From assembly GCA_025766275.1 (NCBI GenBank), contig JAFKAC010000007.1:1178001-1242000 (forward strand): 64,000 nucleotides of DNA, written 5' to 3'. The first letter of the stretch is position 1. Every line of letters starts with the position of its first letter. Positions 55,861 to 64,000 of this stretch are shown piece by piece. The translations under genes were made by a program, and so were the position numbers. The stretch comes from Lactarius indigo. Taxonomy: Eukaryota > Basidiomycota > Agaricomycetes > Russulales > Russulaceae. The notes beneath the pieces are model-generated. The model did no database searches, was not told where the DNA came from, and saw only the letters and a program-made list of their open reading frames with translations.

Positions 55861-58655
55861 GGACGGAAGAATAGTGTTCAAGGAGGCGCAAGATGGGGGA
55901 CGCGGACTGGTCTTCTCACCCATTTGAGCTCGCTTCTTAGTCTTTTTCCTCGTCGTTTTCCATTGGACCCCAGTGAACCAGAAATCATCCTCCTCGAGCG
56001 AAGACAGCGAAGCGTTGCTCTCTGGTGCTCCAGGGCTGGGTGCGGATATCGTGGAGGCAGTGCTGACTTTACGAATGTGGTCAAGCGCGACCTCTTCGCG
56101 AGTCGTTGTCTTTTGCGCTTGAGTGAATTCAGCCTTGTTTGACGTGGGAGACGAATTAGCAAACTCATCACCTGGGGCACCAGGTGCCATGGCGCCTCCG
56201 GCTGCCTCAGCAGCATTGCTCGCATCCGTCGTTTTGGAGGGAACGGGTTTATCAGTTATCGCCACTGCCGTCTCGCTCTTCGTCTCATCAGGCACATTAA
56301 CTGTAGTCCCTGAGAGAGCCACTGTAGCTGCCTCGCGTCTTTTCCCTAGAAAAACGGTCGGCCAAAGAAGAACATAGTCAATTAAAACCGCTTACCATCC
56401 TGCCCATCGTTGATCGGTTTAAGCTCTTGCGACACGAGGGTGGGTGAAGAAGACACGACGCCAGCCGGTAACAGTGCTGCTGTCATAGACGTCGTAGAAT
56501 GTCTGGGCGCAGACCCGCGAGGAGTACGACTGAGGGTTGATGGGGGTCGGATAGGAATACCAGGGCCGCCAGGACACCTGAGAGGACCGAGTTCAGTGCC
56601 AGGAGATGAGGCGTCCCTGGCATGACGTTTAGACCACGGATCCGAGTTCCACGGGCTGGTGGATGTCGGAGAAGGGGCTTGCCCCTCCTTGGAGATCGCC
56701 AAAGCAGCTTGAGTGATCTTACTGAACCAGGTGCTCTCACCGGCCCGCTGTGGGGCTATTGTACCGGAAGGCCGGGAAGTTACCAGTACTCTCGCGGCCC
56801 TGTCTGCAGCTCTCTGCCTCGTAATCTGCTCTTCGGCCCACTTTGCGCGCGAGTCAGCCGCCTCGACCCTCTTCCTTTCTTCCTCCGCCTCCGCTGCTTC
56901 TGCTTCGGATTTGGCTCCAGTCTCCAGCCTCTCCTTCTCGGTTGTTTGTTTCACCCCCAGTTCTGTCGACGCCGCTGCAGCCTTCGCTTCCTCTACAACT
57001 TTTACCTTGGCTTCCTCCTTGACTTTGGTCGCAGCTTCGGCCCTAGCCCTATCCTCCGCCTCACGTTTGGCCTTTACCTCCAATTTCTTCTCTGCATAAG
57101 TTCTTTCCTTTGCGCGAATGGCCCCCTCTTGCCACTTGAGTGCCTTTTCTTCGGCATCAGCGCATTCCTTGGCCGCTTCGGCTTCTAGACGGCGCATGGT
57201 CTCCACGTTCGCATTTCTCTCTGCCTCTTGTCCCGCCATAGCCCCCAACGTGGGGCATTCTTTTGACAGCGCCCCGACCACCTCCAATGACGCTGCTTCA
57301 GGTGGCGCATCTTCTGACTTGCGTGCTCTTCTTGTTTCCATGGCTGACGTGGTTACACTTTCCTTCGGACCGCCCTGGTGCGTGTCCTCAATGGCGCGGA
57401 GTTGCTCCTTTCCTAGTGATTCCACTAGAATTTCTTTTGGCTGCAGGGTTTCAACAAAGCCGTCATTCGTATTGCATCTCAGGGACTACAATTGGTAGTA
57501 AGCTCACCGAACGACCGACATCACTTTCGTCGGTGTCGCCTTCCTTCGCACTCCTATGTTGCGGACCCGAAGGTGATGCGACCCCCATCGTCTTTGCAAC
57601 TTCCACATTTGGATCGACAGCTGAAGCATCCATTGAATCCGATTTTTGCGCAGTGGCATCGTTCTTTTGCGCATCCCGGTAGATGTGGTCGCTCACGGGA
57701 TGGCTCAGTTTTCTAGCTTGTGCTACTTCAATGTGGCGCCATATATCAGCCGCGCCGATTCGAAGCAGACCGCCACGGATTTCCTCCCGCACCGTTGCCA
57801 CCAATACCACATCTTCCATGCTCATCTGCCGGGCCTCATCTAGGGAAAGTGGTAGTGATCTCTCGCACAGCGCGGTCAGGGCAGGGAGTACCCAATGGTC
57901 GACCGAATAAGTGCGCGCAAGTACGAATTGATCGTGCGATGTGGGAGGGGTGATAGACCTCAAGGCGAGTTCGCGAAGAGAGGCAAAGCCCCAGCGCGTA
58001 GAAAGGTGGAGCACTGATTTCCATTGTTCATACGTCAGTTCGTGCCCTTCAAAATTCCTGTAAATAACCAAGTTTCAATAACCGACGGGTAGGCACAGGG
58101 ACTCAAAAATGCTCACACAGGATATAAGACGGATAGGAGTGCCTCGAAATCCTTGCGTTCGGTGTCGCCAATTGAAATTATAGTGGGCAGAGCTTCGTGA
58201 TCACGTATGCCAAGCTGGGCGAATCGTGTAGAGAAGTAGACGGAATCACGCGAGAAGAAGTATCGATGTACGCAGTATAGCGTGCCATCAATCTGTAGCC
58301 TGGTCAGTACATTGGGTACAAAGCAAGCGGGCCGTGCACGCACTAGAAATGTGACGTTTCCGTCCTTGAAAAAATACGCATCATGTCGTATGAATGAACC
58401 GTCAGGTGTCGCATACCCGTTTCTCAGTTTTATCCTCGCTGAAAATCCGGGGGGGCTTGTATGTTCAGCTCCAACGTCAGCACTATGAGGCACAGCGGTT
58501 TCGGAGGCCGTTGGACATATCTGCGAGCGACTGGGGCTTGGACTGGGGTACGTATCTGAGAATGTGGAGTCAAATGAGACGATGGAAGCGGCACTTGAGA
58601 GAACTGGTGATATGCAGATCCCGTTGTCACTCCAGAAGACGGTGTGAGGTACCAT
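55858..58655 (-). CDS. BTB copy 12, intact, 856 aa
   Basis: Five exons on minus: 58655-58344, 58292-58117, 58057-57508, 57440-56396, 56345-55858; 857 codons with stop. Start MVPHTVFWSDNGICISPVLS; exon 1 has a small Ser/Pro insertion (SPSPSRS). The BTB core is DGTLYCVHRYFFSRDSVYFS ... DFEALLSVLYP. The tail matches copy 2: Ala/Glu/Lys/Arg coiled coil, NSDPWSKRHARDASSPGTEL and GPLRCPGGPGIPI. An extra intron (56346-56395) lies in the tail. The end differs: after SPRPPSC the frame ends at NTILPS where the LINE relic begins, so the last part of the original tail (SNSVDNSVVQ and acidic end) was cut off by that insertion. Confidence 0.87.
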
Positions 58656-58720
58656 CGAGAGAAAGAATTGTCTGATACCGGTCTGTAGTACGTAGTGCCT
58701 GCGTGTGTGCACCCTGTGAT

Positions 58721-58748
58721 GGTTACGTGACCGCACACGAGGGACCCC
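58721..58748 (-). promoter_or_regulatory. Conserved upstream box of BTB copy 12
   Basis: GGTTACGTGACCGCACACG and GGGACCCC, 66 bases upstream of the ATG (58655). Confidence 0.55.
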
Positions 58749-59184
58749 CAAAGCAGTAGTCGGGATCCATCATTGCGGTGCTATCCAAGTACAAGAACGA
58801 TTCAGGTTTTGACGAGGCCTAAGCGTTTGTCTTGGTCTGGTACTACCGTAAAGTCGGACCGGGAGCAAAGGATAGGTGGCGTACTACCGTGACCGCGTCG
58901 CTCGTTCTTCGCACCCGAGCGTCGTTGCTCAGACCCTCAAGTCTCGTCTCAGGGTTCCATCAGGCAGTGAGCGCTGAGCGCTGAGGCCCGAGGCTCGGGA
59001 GTTTATTCACAGGTGAAATGGCATTGGGATCTCGACCTCTACTACGGAACGACTACTAAGTATAACACGGCTCAGATACCGTCTAACATTCTAGAATGCA
59101 GTGATCAAGGCAGCCTCCGCGACCACAATCGCGGGAACACCGCCAGTTAGAACACTCTCAAAATGCAACGCCAACGTGCCCGGA
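58749..59184. other. Intergenic, 3' flank of copy 13
   Basis: 58985-59184 is related to 46740-46940 and 51310-51480. No gene seen. Confidence 0.5.
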
Positions 59185-60803
59185 TCACTTAGGTGGTGCT
59201 TTGCTGTCAACAGGGTTGACTTTAGGCACCGTGGCTTGTTTTACAGCGGGCTCTGCGCTGGGAGAAACAGCCTTTTCTGGGCGAAACGGCGTGCCAAACA
59301 AGGGAGTAGCGGCACTACCGGAGCCAAATAAGGAAGGAGTAGAGGCACTGCCAGAGCCAAACCCAGAGCCAAACAAGGGAGGAGTAGCGGCACTACTGGA
59401 GCCGGAACCAAACGAGAATGCGCTCTTCTGGGTGCTCGTAGAGGATTTCTCGGCACTACCGAAGAGGCTCTGTCCGTTGGTTGTTCCTAGCTCCCCTGCC
59501 AATGGTCTCTGCTTTGGGGTAGCCATAGTGGCGGTGAATGATGAAAACGCAGAATCGAAAGCCGTCTTTAACGCGGCCTCAGAGAACCCAGGGAAGGGTT
59601 TTGGATCTCGCTCGCCCTCACGTTTCGGCGCTGCTTGCGTAGGCCCTGCTGCGTTTCCAACTCCTTGCGCGGCGTTCTCTTCTGCTGATCTCGCTATACC
59701 CTTGCCTTTGGGCTGTGACTGTCATTTCGTCCCCGATGTCAGAGGTTTTCTGTTTGCGTCTTTGAGATCGACAATGACTTGAACTCACAAAAAAATTGGG
59801 GCTCTCCTCTCCTTTCGCACCCACAGGTAACGCGGCCGTCGTAGAACCGGTTCCTTGTTTGGCAGCTCCGCCTTCTGGGCTAGCGCGGGGTGCGTTGTCG
59901 CCCTCATTACGTTTCCCGGCCAGTGCAGCTTCTACAGCTTGCGTGACTTTGGCAAAGTCGACCCTAAGGACGCGACTGCGAACGTCCTCACGTACAGCCG
60001 CCACGAGAACAACGTCCTCCATACGCATCTGCAGGGCCTCTGTCAGGCTGAGAGGCTCTGCTCTCTCGCACAGTGCAGTCAAAGCCGGCAGCACCCATTG
60101 GTCGACCGTATAAGTACGCGCGAGTACGAGCCGGTCGTGTGGTGTCGGAGGATTGATGAACTTGAGGGCCAGCTTGCGGATAGAGGCGAAGCCCCAGCGC
60201 GTGGACAAGTGGAGTACTGACTTCCACTGTTGATACGAGAGGTTGTGCTCTTCGAAATTTCTGCAAGGCAGATACGCTTTGACAACCTAGGGAGTGGAAG
60301 GCGATACAAGAAACTCACTTGGGATAGATTACTGAGAGGAGGGCCTCGAAGTCTTCACGTTCGACGTCCCCTAATGATACGAGAGTAGCAAGAGCTTCGT
60401 GGTCACGGGTGCCGAGTTGGGCGAGTCGAGTGGAGAAGTACGCAGAATCACGAGTAAAGAAGAATCGATGAACGCAATAGAGAGTGCCATCAACCTGCGC
60501 GATCCTGGTCAGAGAACTTGGCCGTACATGCCACTACGAAACGCAACACACCAGAAACGTGATATTTCCGTCCTTGAAAAAATACGTATTGTGTCGTTGG
60601 AACGAATCATCAACTCCCGAGTACGTGCTGGAGGTTGTCAGGGTTCCACTTGGTTCGCCCGTCGAGGAGTTCACGGGATCGGTCCCCTTCTTGGTGGCAC
60701 CAGGCCCGGAGTGTACGTCGGATGGTGAGTCAAATGTGACGACGGAGGGTGAACTCGAAGAGACAGGTGCACTGGCTCCCCAGGAGACTATGTGTGGTGC
60801 CAT
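59185..60803 (-). CDS. BTB copy 13 with FG-repeat tail, intact, 475 aa
   Basis: Exons on minus: 60803-60552, 60494-60319, 60260-59789, 59712-59185; 476 codons with stop. Start MAPHIVSWGASAPVSS. The BTB core reads VDGTLYCVHRFFFTRDSAYF ... DFEALLSVIYP; third exon SYQQWKSVLHLSTRWGFASI. The tail has no coiled coil. It begins PKGKGIARSAEENAAQGVG and turns into FG repeats: QSLFGS, FSFGSGS, PLFGSGFGSG, PSLFGSG, PLFGTPF, about seven FG in 75 residues separated by Ser/Thr/Ala, then a basic end. FG repeats of this kind line the nuclear pore and bind transport receptors. The likeness is in composition and motif; no nucleoporin fold is present. Confidence 0.87.
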
Positions 60804-61261
60804 CAGGATCAAGGATAGAGTGAGAGTGGGTACCGACTTGAACTTAAAGTCGATGCAATATAGCCGACCCAGTACAAATTACGTTTCTTGCCACCATAGA
60901 CACGCCACAGTATTCAGGAACAATAGGAGCACAGCCATATTGTGTGGGGTGATATACGAAAGTCTTCATTCAGGCCGCTCATGATCCGCCTTTGACAGGC
61001 ACGGTCAAGATGGTCGTTATGTCCAAATTTGTATTCTCAAGCCCAGATCTTCTCATTGACCAGGACTGCCCCTACACTCAAGCTACAAGGCTAATTTACA
61101 GTACACACCACCATGCATACGACAAACCTGAAGCTCGCGACTAGGACTATGTATATTACAAATAAGCAGGAAAGTCCAAATACACGAGTGCGGTCCAAAC
61201 ATCTTGAAGAAACCAACTTACACACGCCATCTACGCGCGTCTGGAGAAGACGGCCAGAGCA
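60804..61261. other. Intergenic, no gene seen
   Basis: Separates copies 13 and 14. No upstream box of the copy 2/7 type was found before copy 13, in line with its belonging to another subgroup. Confidence 0.45.
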
Positions 61262-62671
61262 TCAGTCCCGCTCCTCATCCGACGGCGCGTCTCCAGCAAG
61301 CGCAGACCGATCTGATCCCGGGCTGGAGTGACGCGAGGTCTTCACTCGCAGCCTCCGCCACGCCGAGGGGTCGTGGGACTCGTGATGACGACCGGCATCG
61401 GCGCCCCATACTGGCAAGTAGGGCTGGACAGAGAGCGTAGGGGATGGGACGACGAGGACCTTGCCCCATGTCGAGGTAGGCCCGGAGACCGGCCTTTCCG
61501 CTGCCCGAATTGGGACCGGATTCGCCAACTTTCCCACGGTGCTGTCCTTCCCAGGCCGTCTCATATCCATGGGAGAAATGGCGACCGCCGTCGTTGCATC
61601 GTCGTCGTCGTCGTCTTCTACCTCCGCCGCTGCGTCATCCACCTTATAATTATATTTCGCCGCAAAGGCAGCCGTCGAACTGGCGCTCGATTCGGACCTG
61701 CTTGATGATGGGGAGATCGAAGAGGCTTCGGCCTTCCCACGAGCGCCAGCGCCGGAAGCTATGGCGACCATTCCGGCTTGCGCGGCCTCAATGCAGTGTG
61801 GGATTTCGGCAGGGTCCACTTGGAGGGCGTGATGGCGGATGTCCTCCCTCACGGTAGTGACGAGCACGACGTCCTCGATGCTCATTTGACGGACCTCGTT
61901 GAGGCTCAGGGGTACCGTCCTCTCACACAGCGCAGACAATGCAGGAAGGAGCCAGTGATCTACCGAGTAAGCGCGCGCTAATAGGAGTTGATCGAATGGC
62001 GTTGGGGGCTCGATAGACCCCAGGGCCAGCCTACGAAGGGAGGCGAAACCCCAGCGCGTGGAAAGGTGAAGTACCGATTTCCACTCCTCATATGAGAGGG
62101 CATGACCCTCGAAATCACTGATCAACACACACGCCTCGATCAGTAAAAGAAAAGAGCAAGGGACTGTCGAACTCACTCGGGATATATGACAGAAAGGAAA
62201 GCCTCAAAGTCCTTGCGTTCGACATCTCCCAGGGATATGGTGATAGAAAGAGCCTCGTGCTTACGGATGCCGAGCTGGGTAAGCCTGCTGGAGAAATACT
62301 CTGAATCACGAGAGAAGAAGTAACGGTGAACGCAGTAGAGGGTGCCGTCAATCTGAGATCATTATGGTGAATCGTGCGAGTACCGATAGTCGAATGTAAC
62401 ATTTACGCACCAGGAACGTAATATTTCCATCCTGGAAAAAGTATTTCTCATGACGTACGAAGGGACTATCAACGGCCAGGTGCACGCCAGGGGGCACCTT
62501 GTGTCGCATGAAATCCGTGGAACGACGGCTAACTTCGGGAACACTGTGGGAGATTATCGAGGGATCTGAGGTTATCGACTCAATCGATACAATAGATCCC
62601 ACAGTCGATGGCACGGGAGAAACTGGGCGTTTGTCCTTGTCGAGTCCCCAAGCTACGATGTATGGTGCCAT
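61262..62671 (-). CDS. BTB copy 14, intact, 430 aa
   Basis: Three exons on minus: 62671-62411, 62352-62177, 62117-61262; 431 codons with stop. Start MAPYIVAWGLDKDKRPVSP. The BTB core is DGTLYCVHRYFFSRDSEYFS ... DFEAFLSVIYP, and the third exon (DFEGHALSYEEWKSVLHLST) runs into the tail without an intron. The tail is about 160 residues, Ser-rich then acidic (AAAEVEDDDDDD) and ends RSALAGDAPSDEERD; no coiled coil. It is the most diverged copy in exon 1 and lies at the array edge beside INO1, which fits an older member. Confidence 0.87.
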
Positions 62672-62893
62672 GATAGGTGTCAGTTATCTCGGTCAGGATG
62701 ATATCGTCTGATATCTCAAATCTCCAATTATGACATAACAAAACGCGACTGTCACACTGCACGTGACGAGTGACGAGACAAACATTCTATAGATTTGGGC
62801 GGCTGTTGAAGCCCAACCCGTAGATCAAGCAGACAAACAAATGTACCAGATATAAACACGTAGCCATATTACTCGCCAGTCTGTACCAAGCCT
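62672..62893. other. Gap between BTB copy 14 and INO1
   Basis: About 220 bp holding the copy 14 promoter and the INO1 terminator. No motif recognised. Confidence 0.45.
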
Positions 62894-64000
62894 TTACCAG
62901 ATGCGCGTCTCGAGAAGTAAATCTGAGCTGCCTTCGAGACCGATGCATGCCTTAAGGAAGGTCTCGAGCGCGTTGCGCTGACGTGAGAGAGAGTTCACAA
63001 CATCCGTACCTGTTCCCATTCACACGTCGATCAATCAACGTCTAGGGACGAACAAGGAAGGACGGCACGTACCAGGTTTCACGAGCGGAGCCTTGAGCAT
63101 ATAGGAGAGCAAACTAAGCACGGGATGAAGCGGCTTGAATTCCGCAGCCGTCCCAGTTGCAAGCTCGCGGTACTGGATGCGGGTGAGCAGCTCAGCGAGG
63201 ATGGTGAGGTCAAGGATAAGTGGTGTAGCAAGCAACGAGTCCTCGCATTCGTTGAAAATATTGATAGTCGAACGGCCACCCCCCATGATCTCCGAGTAGT
63301 ACTCATCGATCGCACGCTTTGAATCTCCAACGGCGGGTACGTATTTGATCACAACGACGTGGTCGGGGTGTTCACCCTTGACATCTTTGGTATTCTTTCC
63401 TAAGACACCTGCAACCGTCGATATATAAACAGATCCAAAAGTATGGAAAAGAATAGACAGTACCTTGCTCGGCTTCAACCTCGGCTTTAGTCTTGTACAG
63501 CAAATGATTCGCCGCGACCATGTCATCGACGACGCTACTCTTTGAAATCTCCTTGCTCCGGAACTGGCGCTGAGAGCTAAGATTGTGGCCATCGTTATTC
63601 CCAAGGTGATTGTAACTCGCGATGGAGAGCGGTTTGATACCGGCATTGACGAGGAATTCAGCCAACACACTCTTGAGCTTTGTCTGCCCAGACTTCAGAT
63701 CATCACCGCCAATGAACGACTTGCGCTGCTCCGCGAGCTCGATGACACCGGGGACAAAAGTGTTCTGGGGTGCGCCATTTATGAAAGGAGCGCCCTCGAG
63801 GATAGAAGCAACTGCAAAGACGGTGCTAGGCGCGACCTCTTCATGTGAACTCTTGATTGAAGCGAGGATCGCTTCCGCGGTGTCGTTAACACCAGGGATA
63901 ATGTCGCTGAATCGCTCGGTGTTCGCGGTCCAGAATACAATGACCTGGTCGAGGTCATTGGCGGCTTTAAAGTCGCGGATATCCTTGCGAATTTGCTCGA
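62894..64000 (-). CDS. INO1: Inositol-3-phosphate synthase, 3' part (5' end beyond the window)
   Basis: The enzyme turns glucose 6-phosphate into inositol 3-phosphate with NAD as cofactor, the first step of inositol synthesis in the cytosol. Exons on minus: from beyond 64000 to 63464, 63408-63073, 63009-62894. Residues seen: [124 protein letters not shown], and the end [17 protein letters not shown] ... TRIW. These are the most conserved parts of the family, including the GDD and [10 protein letters not shown] active-site segments. The frame is intact. About the first 200 residues lie outside. It marks normal host chromosome at this edge. Confidence 0.96.

Noticed and set aside
28173..62671. 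Biosynthetic gene cluster
   Set aside because: The gene density on one strand suggested it, but all members are BTB proteins; no enzymes, transporters or regulators typical of such clusters occur.
1..64000. CRISPR arrays, rRNA or tRNA genes, bacterial operon signals
   Set aside because: The sequence is eukaryotic with spliceosomal introns. The regular repeats found are LTRs, inverted repeats, tandem modules or duplicated genes. No cloverleaf was recognised by eye; a tRNA scan would settle it.

Overview
The window looks like a chromosomal segment of an agaricomycete fungus (Basidiomycota). The evidence is the many 50-60 nt GT-AG introns, a Plavaka-type (CACTA-like) DNA transposon, copia and non-LTR elements of the kind found in mushroom-forming fungi, and a large local family of BTB/POZ proteins. 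Exon models were read by eye. Where exon lengths could be summed they give complete open frames, but none has transcript support here.

Layout. 1-9.1 kb: a decayed Spc7/KNL1 (kinetochore) gene copy on the minus strand, cut by a complete copia retrotransposon (134-6982; identical LTRs, 5-bp target duplication). 10.6-21.6 kb: a PARP-type zinc-finger gene on the minus strand whose fourth exon holds two separate insertions, a solo LTR (20641-21149) and an 8,065-bp Plavaka transposon (12529-20593). Removing both restores the reading frame, which then runs into a BTB gene copy. 22.9-28 kb: an intact 620-aa unknown protein, an intact Tc1-like transposase and an unknown 326-aa protein. 28-62.7 kb: a head-to-tail array of BTB genes, all on the minus strand. 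62.9 kb to the right edge: the 3' part of inositol-3-phosphate synthase (INO1), a normal host gene.

The BTB array. Fourteen copies share one plan: a variable N-terminal exon starting with MAPHIVSW-like residues, a BTB-core exon of exactly 176 nt in every copy where its ends could be read, an exon with a helical C-terminal half of the BTB region, then a highly variable tail. Tails include Lys/Glu/Ala-rich coiled coil, a Cys-rich tail, an FG-repeat tail like nucleoporins, and short WD-containing repeats. Seven copies are fully open, two need an internal start, four are broken (one lies at the end of the PARP gene) and one is a chimera. Relics of the family lie between them.

Most notable result: the BTB copy at 41.4-37.9 kb is joined in frame, through an intron, to the N-terminal half of translation factor eIF4G, including its eIF4E-binding motif but without the MIF4G domain. 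The eight exons sum to an uninterrupted 1,022-aa frame. The copy at 12.3-10.6 kb is joined in the same way to the PARP-type zinc-finger gene. Two unrelated housekeeping-gene 5' halves are thus attached to BTB copies at nearly the same place.
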